DNA of 54,971 nt from positions 816 through 55,786 of the forward strand of contig CAJFGS010000017.1 of NCBI GenBank assembly GCA_904377855.1, read 5' to 3'. The translations under genes and the position numbers were made by a program. Shown piece by piece: positions 42,928-52,048 of the stretch. Positions within the stretch are counted from its first letter, which is position 1. Each line of letters opens with the position of its first letter. The notes under the pieces are model-generated. The model was not told the DNA's origin, ran no database searches, and worked only from the letters and a program-made list of their open reading frames with translations. Source of the stretch: Candidatus Avimonas merdigallinarum (GTDB lineage Bacteria > Bacillota > Clostridia > Oscillospirales > Acutalibacteraceae).

Positions 42928-45864
42928 ATGAAGCTTCAACACCTATCCGTTCTCTTCAGGCGGGGGATAGCGTCTTTTCTGGTCGTTTGCCTCATGGCAG
43001 GTATCACAGGAGCAGCGGAAGAAGTTCAGTCGGCGAAGGCCGGTTCCGGAAAAGAAAAGACCGCCTCTACGGTTTACAGCAGCATCGATGAGTATTCCTA
43101 TCGGAAATACCGTGAGAAAAACGCAGAGGCCGACGCCGGGGCGGGAAATCCAACGATTTCAGGCGTACCCATAGAAGGAGCTGGGGACAAGGGCAATGAA
43201 ACATATCCTCGTTATACAGATAGCTCCGGCAAAACCATTGAGAACGTATTGCTTTGGGGTTCGGGAAAGGATATATCGTATCACGTTACAGTGGAGAAGA
43301 CTGGACTATATACAATGACGCTTTGCTATCTGCCGGTTGGTGAAACCGGGAATACGGTCTCCTTCTGTCTTAAGTTGGACGGCGAATCCCCTTTTACCGA
43401 GGCGCAGACCATCTCACTGCCCCGGGCTTGGCGCGACGCGGAAGAGGGGCAGCGTTCCGACGCTTTTGGAAATGCCTTTACGCCTGAACAGGTGAATACA
43501 GGCGAATTTCTGACCCGCGCGTTATACGATGACAGCGGCGCCTATAACGATCCCTTTGTCTTTTATCTGACGGCGGGCAGCCACACCATATCTTTTACCG
43601 ATTCCAATGAACCCGTTCTGCTGGCCGGCCTCTCCCTTCAGGCTCCCTATAACCCGCTGGATTACGAGCAGGTATCGGCGGACTACCCTTCCGGTACGGA
43701 CGCATCCGAGCCGATTGTTTTAGAAGGTGAAGAGGCGGCGATCAAGGACACCCGTTCCATTGTTCCAAAATCCGACACCTCCTCCGCCGTTCTGCATCCG
43801 GCCGATTATAAAAAGCAGTTGCTCAATTATATCGGCGGCAGCAATTGGAAATCCCCTGGCGAGCGGGTTATATGGAAATTTCGGGTCGAAGAGAGTGGGT
43901 TGTATGATCTGCGGTTGATTGTCAAACAGGATCAGACCGTGAATGGATATTCCTATCGCTCGTTGGAGATTGACGGCAAGACGCCGTTCCGCCAGGCGGA
44001 GGAGTTGGCCTTTTATTACGATACTGCCTGGTATCCCTGGTGTTTTGAAGATCAAGAGGGTCAGCCGTATCTAATTTATCTGGAAGAGGGTGACCATACT
44101 CTTGCGCTGACAGCCACCCTTGGACCAACCGAAGAATATTATCAGCGACTTATGGATATCACCGCTGAGCTGGGCGATCTCTATCTGGAAATTGTGATGA
44201 TCACCGGCGACAGTCCGGACAGCAACCGCGATTACAACCTTTTCCGGCAAATACGCGATTTTGACCAGCGCTTGGGCGGATTTTCCACTGATCTGCGAGG
44301 CTTGGCGGACGATATGACGGCGCTTTCGGGCAACCAAAGCACGTCCTGCATATCGGCCATACGCAATATGGACCGCATCGTCACGTCTATGCGGAACAAT
44401 CCCTATACCGCGCAGAATTATGTAAAGGATTATTACAATACATACACCACCCTCAGCGCGTGGCTCTACGATATGAAGGCCATGCCCCTGTCCATAGACC
44501 GGATATACCTTGTCCCAGCCGGTTCGGACTACCGAATTGAAATGCCCGGCTTTTGGGAAAGCCTGTTGTTTTCGGCAAAGCGTTTTCTGGTCTCTTTTAT
44601 GTCGGACTATAACGGCACGGCAGTTGGCGGGACAACAGACAGCATTAAAATTTGGGTGAACTGGGGCCGCGACCAGGCCATGGTTCTCAACTCCCTGATC
44701 CAGGAATCCTTCACACCGAAAACGGGAATAACGGTCAATCTGGAGCTAACCGATGCCACCCTTGTCAAGGGTATTCTTTCCGGTAACGCACCGGATCTCG
44801 CGCTGTACATGGCCAGGACCGAGCCCGTCAATCTGGCGATGCGGGGAGCTTTATATGATTTGAGTAAATTCCCCGATTATTCTCAGGTGATCCAGCGATT
44901 TGAGGATTCGGCCGTCACCCCCTATATGTACGAGGGGGGAACCTATGCTCTCCCGGATTCCCAGTCCTTTTACCTGATGTTTTACCGCAGCGATATTCTA
45001 AACAGGCTGGGGATAGAGGTGCCGGAAACGTGGGAAGAATTTTTGCAGGCTACCGCAGTGCTGCAACGCAATAATATGGAAGCCTGGATTCCCTATACGC
45101 AGATCACCGATTCGACTACTGTAAATACCGGCGTAGGCGGCTTGAACCTGTTTGCCACCATTCTCGGGCAGAGGGGCGGCAGCCTTTACAACGACAGCGA
45201 AACGGCATGTCTACTGGATTCCGCCGATTCGCTTCAGGCGTTTACCTATTGGACGGATATGTATACCAAGTACAAAATCCCCACCACCACCAGCTTTTAT
45301 AACCGCTTCCGCATCGGTACGACGCCGCTGGGAATTGAGATGTATACCCAGTACACCATGCTGGCTCAGGCAGCACCCGAAATAGAGGGGCGCTGGGGAG
45401 TCGCCCTGGTTCCAGGAACGGTCCGAGAAGACGGCAGTATTAACCGCACAGTGGCCGGGGCAGGAACGGGATGTGCAATATTAGCCACAAGCGATAAAGA
45501 AAAACAGGCGTGGGAATTCCTGAAATGGTGGACGGATGCCGATACTCAGCTGCGATACAGCAATAATTTGGAATCGATACTGGGGGCGGTCTCCCGACCC
45601 GCCTCTGCCACTACCGCTGCGCTGGACAATATGGCTTGGAAGAAAGCGGATCTGGATGTCATTCAAGCGCAAAGGGCTTTAGTTCGAGAACTGCCGGAGG
45701 TCCCGGGGAGCTATTATGTTTCCCGCGCGGTGGATCAGGCGTTTTGGAGCGTGATCGGCGGAGCCTCAGCCAAGGATTCCCTCATGAAGTGGAATGAGAT
45801 TGCCAACAGCGAGATCGAGCGCAAGCTCCGTCAATACAGCGGTACCACCGTGGGAAAGGGGTGA
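42928..45864 (+). CDS. solute-binding protein fused to carbohydrate-binding-like modules
   Basis: A 978-aa exported protein. After a signal/anchor segment (about 12-30; no lipobox) come two beta-sandwich modules (about 75-250 and 265-405; 'KTGLYTMTLCYLPVGETGNTV', 'ESGLYDLRLIVKQDQTVNGYS', each closing with 'YLTAGSHTISF' or 'YLEEGDHTLAL'), a helical linker (about 408-515), and then a complete family 1 sugar-binding protein (about 570-960: IKIWVNWGRDQAMVLNSLIQ, LSGNAPDLALYMARTEP, FYLMFYRSDILNRLGIEVPETWEEF). The fusion suggests capture of large, branched ligands. It directly precedes two permease genes (4-base gap), so it supplies that importer. Without a lipobox it is probably held by the uncleaved N-terminal helix. 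Confidence 0.87.
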   Translation: MKLQHLSVLFRRGIASFLVVCLMAGITGAAEEVQSAKAGSGKEKTASTVYSSIDEYSYRKYREKNAEADAGAGNPTISGVPIEGAGDKGNETYPRYTDSSGKTIENVLLWGSGKDISYHVTVEKTGLYTMTLCYLPVGETGNTVSFCLKLDGESPFTEAQTISLPRAWRDAEEGQRSDAFGNAFTPEQVNTGEFLTRALYDDSGAYNDPFVFYLTAGSHTISFTDSNEPVLLAGLSLQAPYNPLDYEQVSADYPSGTDASEPIVLEGEEAAIKDTRSIVPKSDTSSAVLHPADYKKQLLNYIGGSNWKSPGERVIWKFRVEESGLYDLRLIVKQDQTVNGYSYRSLEIDGKTPFRQAEELAFYYDTAWYPWCFEDQEGQPYLIYLEEGDHTLALTATLGPTEEYYQRLMDITAELGDLYLEIVMITGDSPDSNRDYNLFRQIRDFDQRLGGFSTDLRGLADDMTALSGNQSTSCISAIRNMDRIVTSMRNNPYTAQNYVKDYYNTYTTLSAWLYDMKAMPLSIDRIYLVPAGSDYRIEMPGFWESLLFSAKRFLVSFMSDYNGTAVGGTTDSIKIWVNWGRDQAMVLNSLIQESFTPKTGITVNLELTDATLVKGILSGNAPDLALYMARTEPVNLAMRGALYDLSKFPDYSQVIQRFEDSAVTPYMYEGGTYALPDSQSFYLMFYRSDILNRLGIEVPETWEEFLQATAVLQRNNMEAWIPYTQITDSTTVNTGVGGLNLFATILGQRGGSLYNDSETACLLDSADSLQAFTYWTDMYTKYKIPTTTSFYNRFRIGTTPLGIEMYTQYTMLAQAAPEIEGRWGVALVPGTVREDGSINRTVAGAGTGCAILATSDKEKQAWEFLKWWTDADTQLRYSNNLESILGAVSRPASATTAALDNMAWKKADLDVIQAQRALVRELPEVPGSYYVSRAVDQAFWSVIGGASAKDSLMKWNEIANSEIERKLRQYSGTTVGKG

Positions 45865-45868
45865 AAGA

Positions 45869-46777
45869 ATGAAAAACATAACTTTAGGGGGCAAGAAAGA
45901 ACGTTTCAGGGACAATCTGCAATGCTACATCATGTTGGCGCCCTTTGCCCTGTTATTTCTGCTTTTTCTGGTGCTGCCCATCATAGCCTCGTTTGTTTTG
46001 AGCTTTTTTGAATTCGATATGGTATCAACGCCGCGCTTTACCGGATTTTCCCATTACTTCCGGATGCTTTTCGATGACGAGGTGTTCCTTACCACGGCGA
46101 AAAACACTCTGGTTTTTGCCGTGATAACAGGACCGGTAGGTTTTTTGCTTTCCTTTGTGCTGGCCTGGTTTTTAAATGAATTCCGCCCCTTTACCCGTAC
46201 AGTACTTTCCTTTATGTTTTACTGTCCGGCCTTGGTGGGCAACGCCTACTATATTTGGCAGGTGGCCTTTTCCAACGACAGTTATGGGTATATAAACAGC
46301 CTGCTGCTCTCAATGGGCTTCATTACCGAACCGATGAATTGGCTCAGGGACGCCGCCTATACCATGCCGATTGTGATTATAGTTCAGCTGTGGATGAGCA
46401 TGGGCGTTTCCTTTCTGGCGAATATTTCCGGATTGCAGAATATCGGACAGGATATGTATGAGGCGGGCGCCATTGACGGCATTCGCAATCGCTGGCAGGA
46501 GCTCTGGTATATCACCCTTCCATCCATGCGGCATATGCTGCTTTTCAGCGCTGTCATACAGATCTCATCCGCCTTTTCCGTCAGCCAACTGCCGATTGCC
46601 CTGGCCGGTTATCCATCGGTGAGCAACTCGGTGGACACCATCGTCTCCTATTTGTCCGATGCGGGTACGGTTCGTTACGAAATGGGATATGCCTCGGCTA
46701 TCTCGGTAGTGCTGTTCCTAATTATGATTGTCACGCGGATTGTCGTGGGTAAGCTGATCAATAAGGTGGGAGATTAA
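45869..46777 (+). CDS. sugar ABC transporter permease (MalF-like)
   Basis: A 302-aa MalF/UgpA-type permease with six helices and the EAA loop EAGAIDGIRNRWQELWYITLP that docks the ATPase. The ATG at 45869 follows the binding-protein stop by 4 bases with GGGAAAGGGG upstream. It pairs with the next gene as a heterodimeric channel. No ATP-binding subunit is encoded nearby, as usual for clostridial CUT1 importers that share one MsmK-like ATPase. Confidence 0.95.
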   Translation: MKNITLGGKKERFRDNLQCYIMLAPFALLFLLFLVLPIIASFVLSFFEFDMVSTPRFTGFSHYFRMLFDDEVFLTTAKNTLVFAVITGPVGFLLSFVLAWFLNEFRPFTRTVLSFMFYCPALVGNAYYIWQVAFSNDSYGYINSLLLSMGFITEPMNWLRDAAYTMPIVIIVQLWMSMGVSFLANISGLQNIGQDMYEAGAIDGIRNRWQELWYITLPSMRHMLLFSAVIQISSAFSVSQLPIALAGYPSVSNSVDTIVSYLSDAGTVRYEMGYASAISVVLFLIMIVTRIVVGKLINKVGD

Positions 46778-46778
46778 T

Positions 46779-47705
46779 ATGGCCGTGATCATTGCAGAAA
46801 AAAAGACGGGACGCTTCCTTCACAGGATAAGCGGGCGGCGTTCCCGGGGCCTGTCCCAGAGCAGGCGCTATACACGTTCAAAAGTGGGAAATTTCTTTTA
46901 TGTCTGTTTTTTGATTCTGCTGGGACTGTTTTCGGTTGTCCCGCTGGTATATTGTGTGCTGACCTCCTTCAAGCCGTTGGATGAACTGATGATTTTTCCT
47001 CCACGCTTCTCTGTCAGCCGCCCTACCATGCAGAATTACCTGGCTCTTCCAGGCTTGCTGTCCAATCTGCGTATTCCCCTTTCCCGCTATATTTTCAACA
47101 GCCTATTTATCAGCGCTGTTACCACGATTCTATATGTCCTGATATCTTCTATGGCGGCGTTTGTGCTGTCGAAATCGCATGTCCGGGGGAAAAAGGTCAT
47201 GTTTTTAGCCGTGCAATATGCGCTGCTGTTTACACCCTTTACCCTGGCGATTCCGCAGTATCTCATTTTTTCGTATACGAGGATGATCGACACCTATTTT
47301 GTGTATATACTGCCTTATCTCGCTTCAACTATGGGCGTTTTTCTGATGAAGCAGTATATGGAAGGGAGCATCCCCGACGCTATCTTGGAGGCGGCGCGGA
47401 TTGACGGTGCCGGATATTTCCGGATGTTTTGGAGCATTGTGCTGCCTATGGTCAAGCCCTGCTGTATGACCCTGATGCTTTTTGGGTTCCGCGATGTATG
47501 GTCAGCCCTGCCCAACGGCACCATCTTTAACGAATCCCTCAAGACCCTTCCCGCCGTCATGAGCCAGATAACCGCGGGGGGCATCGCCCGTTCGGGAAGC
47601 GCCATGGCGGTCACCGTGATTATGATGATTCCGCCGATACTGGTATATTTGGTATCCCAAAGCAATGTACTGGAATCCATGAACAGCGCCGGTATCAAAG
47701 AATAG
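46779..47705 (+). CDS. carbohydrate ABC transporter permease (MalG-like)
   Basis: A 308-aa MalG/UgpE-type permease; the basic N-terminus (about 1-35) is longer than usual. The EAA loop is EAARIDGAGYFRMFWSIVLP. One base separates its ATG from the preceding TAA, indicating tight coupling. Forms the channel of importer 1 with the 45869 product. Confidence 0.95.
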   Translation: MAVIIAEKKTGRFLHRISGRRSRGLSQSRRYTRSKVGNFFYVCFLILLGLFSVVPLVYCVLTSFKPLDELMIFPPRFSVSRPTMQNYLALPGLLSNLRIPLSRYIFNSLFISAVTTILYVLISSMAAFVLSKSHVRGKKVMFLAVQYALLFTPFTLAIPQYLIFSYTRMIDTYFVYILPYLASTMGVFLMKQYMEGSIPDAILEAARIDGAGYFRMFWSIVLPMVKPCCMTLMLFGFRDVWSALPNGTIFNESLKTLPAVMSQITAGGIARSGSAMAVTVIMMIPPILVYLVSQSNVLESMNSAGIKE

Positions 47706-47722
47706 AAGGGAGGGGCTTTGAT

Positions 47723-49831
47723 TTGAAGAAGGCTTTGGTTAAACTCATGACGGCTGGAATGCTGACCTGTATCCTCGTATCGCCGGCCTCAGCTGCCTCC
47801 CCTGCCGGAGATTCCGCCGGAATTCCCTACACCTCTTATAATTACTATTACGGGGATGTGACAAAACCCGCGGAAATCAACGCTTTCTACGATGTGGAGA
47901 CCGTGCTGACGGCGGCGCGCGCAGGGGTGGAACCCTTTCAGGAGATCAACGACATCTGTACCGATTCCAGCGGGAATATATATATTCTGGACGGTAAGGG
48001 CTCGCGTGTTGTCCTGCTCGACGGAGACTATCGCCTGCGGGGAGAGTTTTCCGGTGTCAAGGATGGGGACGAAATCCTGAGCTTCAGCGGCGCACGCGGA
48101 ATTTATGTATCCGGAGAAAGCTTGTATATTGCGGACACGGAACATGCACGGGTACTGGTATGCGATACGTCGGGGACGCTTATGCATACCATCCTTCTGC
48201 CGGACTCGCCCCTTATTCCGGAGGGCTTTCTTTACCGTCCGATCAAAGTGGCGGTAGATGCCAGCGGGTATGTGTATGTACTCAGCGACGGTTCCTATTA
48301 CGGCGCCATTCTTTACTCGCCGGAACAGGAGTTCCTCAGCTTTTACGGCGCCAATTCTGTGAAGAACACGATAACTCAGGCGCTGGCTAAGCTCTGGAAA
48401 AAGCTTACGGCAACCAACGATCGGCTGGCCAACTCAGCAAGCCGCCTGCCCTATCAGTTCACCGATCTTTATGTCGATACTGACAGCTTTATCTATACCG
48501 CCACTGGCAAGACGCCCGATTCCGTTCAGGCAGGTCAAATACGGCGGCTCAGCCCCGGCGGAAAAAACGTTCTGGAGTCAGAGGATATCACTTTTGGAGA
48601 TCTGTCGATCTCCATGGCAGGCGGCGAGATGCGCACGCAAAATATCGCGGGGCTTGCTGTGGATACCGCCGGCTTTATCTACTGTTACGATATCTCTTAC
48701 GGAAGAATCTATCTTTACGATGCGGACTGTATGCTGCTGGCCGCCTTCGGAGGGGGTATCGGCAACGGACAGCAGGACGGCACCTTTGCACAGATTGGCG
48801 GTATCGACATTTTGGATGATGGAGACCGCATTGTGGTGGCCGACAGCTTGCATACATCGGTTACGGTATTTCGCGTGACCGATTTCGGAAAAAAAGTAAA
48901 ATCGGCTCGGAGTCTAACCCTCAGCGGCGCCTATCACGAGGCCGTCCCATTGTGGGAGGAGGTCTTGCAGGCGGATGCGGGTTGTCAGATGGCTTATCTG
49001 GGTCTTTCCAAAGCGGCTCTGGCTCAAAAGAATTATGCAGCCGCCTTGGAGTATGCTGAAAAAGGCAACTCCGCCTCAGTATACAGCGAAGCCTTCAGCT
49101 ATCAGCGCCGTGATTTTATTGATAGCCACCTCAATGGGATTATGGGAATACTGCTGGCTGTCACAGCGGCTGTGGTAGCAGTAGTGATCGTCATAAAGAA
49201 AAAGAAGCTCGTGCTCGTAAAGAACCAGGCGGTTCGGCAGATGTTCGCCGCGCCCTTCCATCCGGCGCTGGTATTCGGCGAGGTGAAGGAGAAGAGGAAG
49301 GGTTCAGTCGCCCTCGGAGCGGCCGTCATGGCGGCGTTTTACGTTTCTCTGATTCTCAAGACCACCGCTTCTGGCTTCCTGTTCCGGACAGACGCAGGCT
49401 CCTTTAATTCGGTGCTGGTGCTGCTGCAGACAGTGGGATTCGTTTTGCTGTGGACCGTGGTCAGCTGGGCCGTGGCTACCCTGCTAGGCGGCATCGGCAA
49501 GCTCCGGGAAATTTTCGTGGTTGTGACATACAGCCTATTACCTATGGTATTCGGCAACATCGTCAGTACAATCCTTTCGTATGGACTCACCGAGGAAGAG
49601 GGGGTTTTTCTCACTGTTTTCGGTGCGTTCATGCTGCTGGTGTCTGTTTTTATGCTGATTATCGGCTCTATGATCGTTCACGATATTTCCTTTGGTAAGT
49701 TTTTAGGGATTACGTTGCTTACCCTGGCCGGAGCGCTGATCGTGCTGTTCCTGCTGGTGTTGATTATTATTTTGGTTCAGCAGACGGCAGGTTTCGGCGG
49801 CACACTGATTCGTGAACTCTTTTTCCGATAG
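47723..49831 (+). CDS. NHL-repeat/TPR-like exported domain fused to a YIP1-type membrane domain
   Basis: A 702-aa membrane protein. Signal peptide (1-25), then an extracellular beta-propeller-like region of NHL-type repeats (about 70-385: FQEINDICTDSSGNIYILDGKGSRV, RGIYVSGESLYIADTEHARV, IAGLAVDTAGFIYCYD, GGIDILDDGDRIVVAD). A short TPR-like stretch (about 405-445, YHEAVPLWEEVLQADAG), one helix (about 472-492), and a C-terminal YIP1-family bundle of four or five helices (about 535-695) follow. The start is TTG at 47723, with GGGAGG upstream and MKKA following. In Firmicutes such proteins recur beside DUF5696 and CUT1 importer genes, as here; their function is undescribed to my knowledge. A scaffold or sensor at the transporter is one possibility. 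Confidence 0.8.
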   Translation: MKKALVKLMTAGMLTCILVSPASAASPAGDSAGIPYTSYNYYYGDVTKPAEINAFYDVETVLTAARAGVEPFQEINDICTDSSGNIYILDGKGSRVVLLDGDYRLRGEFSGVKDGDEILSFSGARGIYVSGESLYIADTEHARVLVCDTSGTLMHTILLPDSPLIPEGFLYRPIKVAVDASGYVYVLSDGSYYGAILYSPEQEFLSFYGANSVKNTITQALAKLWKKLTATNDRLANSASRLPYQFTDLYVDTDSFIYTATGKTPDSVQAGQIRRLSPGGKNVLESEDITFGDLSISMAGGEMRTQNIAGLAVDTAGFIYCYDISYGRIYLYDADCMLLAAFGGGIGNGQQDGTFAQIGGIDILDDGDRIVVADSLHTSVTVFRVTDFGKKVKSARSLTLSGAYHEAVPLWEEVLQADAGCQMAYLGLSKAALAQKNYAAALEYAEKGNSASVYSEAFSYQRRDFIDSHLNGIMGILLAVTAAVVAVVIVIKKKKLVLVKNQAVRQMFAAPFHPALVFGEVKEKRKGSVALGAAVMAAFYVSLILKTTASGFLFRTDAGSFNSVLVLLQTVGFVLLWTVVSWAVATLLGGIGKLREIFVVVTYSLLPMVFGNIVSTILSYGLTEEEGVFLTVFGAFMLLVSVFMLIIGSMIVHDISFGKFLGITLLTLAGALIVLFLLVLIIILVQQTAGFGGTLIRELFFR

Positions 49832-49843
49832 GAGGAACGACCG

Positions 49844-52048
49844 ATGAATAAAAGAGGGTTTGCCGGATTTCTCAGTTGTCTGGTTTTGCTCGGCGCCGCG
49901 GGCTGCGGCGCCGAGACGCCGACCGGTATCCAGCGCTATGATCCTGAGCATTCCACGAACTTTGAGGAGAGCTTTATCGCTGCGGAGAATGGGACATATA
50001 CCCTGGAATGGGACAGCGAGCATTATCGTGTGCTTCTGCGTGAGACCTCCAATGGGCGGGTCTGGTCCACTCTGCCCAACGGGTTAATGACGCCCCGTTA
50101 TGACAGCGAGGGATATGAAATTCAAAACCACCCGCAGATGGAAAATCCGCTGATTGTGGAATATATCAATGAAACCACCGTCCAAACCGAATATCGATAC
50201 GCCTATACCGCCAGCCTCAAAAAAGGCGATTACCAGATAGAACGGATGGAAAACGGTCTGCGGATCACCTATCATTTTGCCCAGGAATCCCTTTCCGTAC
50301 CGGTGGAATACACTTTACTGGAGGACGGGATGAATGTCTCGGTGAATCCCAGCGACATAGCCGAAGGCGACACTCGCATACGCCGCATCACGCTGTCTCC
50401 ATTTTTCTGTTCGGTTTCCAACACAGACCCAAATGGTACGCTGCTGATTCCGTCGGGAAGCGGCGCGCTGATCGCCCCCTATGAATGGAAGGCGGATGTG
50501 GGGTACACCTGCTCCTATCCGGTATATGGAGAGGATCTGCAGTTAGCGGAGAGTCAAAACGACAGCATAAATAACCATGAACCCGTCCGGCTGCCGGTCT
50601 TTGGCGCCGCCAATGGGGAAACAGGGGTTTGTGCTGTCATCGATTCCGCTGAGGAGGCGGCCAGCATTGAATGCAATGTGGGCAATGACAAATTCGGCTT
50701 TTCGGCGGTTTATGCCACCTTTGAGCTACGCGGACTTTCTCCCTCCAAATCCTATTCTGATACGCTAATCGAGGAAACTATATCGGTCAGTTATTATCCG
50801 CTGACGGGCGGCGATGCCAATTATTCCGGAATGGCCCGCCGATACCGGCAGACCCTAGGCCTTTCCCGGCAAGATCCGGAGAACTTTCCTGTCGCGGCGC
50901 TCAAACTGATCGGCGGCGCCCATGTGGATGCTCAGGTGCTCGGCGTACCCTACCGCGATTTATTCGTGACTACCTCCCTGGAGCAAGCACAGACCATAGT
51001 CCAACGTTTTCTGGAAGAAAGCGGCGTGACTCCCGCGGTGACGCTGGTGGGGTTTGGAGAGTCCGGGCTGGATGTGGGCCGTGTGGCGGGGAATTATAAA
51101 TTATCCGGTAAATTCGGCGACAAAAAGGCACTGACCGATCTGCAAAGTACCTGTGAAACGTCCGGCGTGCCGCTGTACATGGATTATGATCTAGTGCATT
51201 TCTCCCGTTCCGGAGGCGGACTCCACACCCTGACTAATGCGGCCGTTACAACCATAGGACAGAGGGCGCTGCGCTACAAAACCCAGTTGGGAAGCGGTGC
51301 AAAGGTCACACTGAAAGAATACTTCACTTCCCGGGTTCTCCTGCCGAGCATCGCGGAACAGGCCGCCGCTGCGGCCGTAGACAGCGGATTTCAGGGCATC
51401 TCCTATGCCACAGCCAGTGCCAATGCCTATTCCGATTATGCGGATCGCGCGTATTACAGCAAAGGAAATTATGCCGAAGATTATGCCGTTATAGCGGATC
51501 ACGCCCGGAATAAGGGGCTCCGGCTGGCCGCGGATAATGCTAACGCCTATGCGGCGGTGTCGGCCGGTCTCATCACCTGTGCGCCGCTGTCATCGGACAA
51601 AAACCATCTCTTCTATACCGATGTTCCCTTTTACGAGATTGTATTCAGCGGCGCAGTACCCATGACGTCGGACGCTATAAACCTTGCCGTTGAACCGCGC
51701 ACGCAGGTGCTTCGCGCGGTGGAGTCCGGCATAGGCCTCGGGTACACCTTCATCGGAAAGTATAGCGATAAGCTGCTGACAGCGCAGGAGAGCTTTTTTC
51801 ATGCAGCGGTATTTGACGGCCATGCCGCTGAGGTCATTAAAACCGTCCGGGACTATAGCCAGTATTACGACCAGATCCGCGGCGCGCAGATTGCGGAGCA
51901 TACCCTGCTCGGGCGGGAAGTCCGCAAGACCGTTTTCGACAACGGGTTTGCGGTATATGTCAACTACAGCAACGAGGACGCTGCGGTCGAAAACGGCACA
52001 GTGCCGGCCCAAGGATATCTGCTGGTCAAAGGAGGCGGAAACGCATGA
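49844..52048 (+). CDS. DUF5696-type lipoprotein
   Basis: A 734-aa lipoprotein (MNKRGFAGFLSCLVLLGAAGC, Cys at 21). An N-terminal beta-rich domain (about 45-330; TYTLEWDSEHYRVLLRET, LLEDGMNVSVNPSDI, TLLIPSGSGALIAPYEW) is followed by a region with TIM-barrel-like character (about 345-700; ALKLIGGAHVDAQVLGVPYRDLF, VTPAVTLVGFGESG, GVPLYMDYDLVHFS). This layout suits the DUF5696 family, which sits beside NHL-YIP1 and CUT1 permease genes, and looks like a glycoside hydrolase, with conserved acidic positions such as D in MDYD, but no activity is known to me. Starts 12 bases after the previous gene and overlaps the next by ATGA. Confidence 0.78.
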   Translation: MNKRGFAGFLSCLVLLGAAGCGAETPTGIQRYDPEHSTNFEESFIAAENGTYTLEWDSEHYRVLLRETSNGRVWSTLPNGLMTPRYDSEGYEIQNHPQMENPLIVEYINETTVQTEYRYAYTASLKKGDYQIERMENGLRITYHFAQESLSVPVEYTLLEDGMNVSVNPSDIAEGDTRIRRITLSPFFCSVSNTDPNGTLLIPSGSGALIAPYEWKADVGYTCSYPVYGEDLQLAESQNDSINNHEPVRLPVFGAANGETGVCAVIDSAEEAASIECNVGNDKFGFSAVYATFELRGLSPSKSYSDTLIEETISVSYYPLTGGDANYSGMARRYRQTLGLSRQDPENFPVAALKLIGGAHVDAQVLGVPYRDLFVTTSLEQAQTIVQRFLEESGVTPAVTLVGFGESGLDVGRVAGNYKLSGKFGDKKALTDLQSTCETSGVPLYMDYDLVHFSRSGGGLHTLTNAAVTTIGQRALRYKTQLGSGAKVTLKEYFTSRVLLPSIAEQAAAAAVDSGFQGISYATASANAYSDYADRAYYSKGNYAEDYAVIADHARNKGLRLAADNANAYAAVSAGLITCAPLSSDKNHLFYTDVPFYEIVFSGAVPMTSDAINLAVEPRTQVLRAVESGIGLGYTFIGKYSDKLLTAQESFFHAAVFDGHAAEVIKTVRDYSQYYDQIRGAQIAEHTLLGREVRKTVFDNGFAVYVNYSNEDAAVENGTVPAQGYLLVKGGGNA

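Noticed and set aside
45787..45805. Sequence resembling the guaA terminus (GAAGTGGAATGAGATTGCC), a candidate second attachment site
   Set aside because: Only partial similarity, and it lies inside the coding frame of the fused binding protein.
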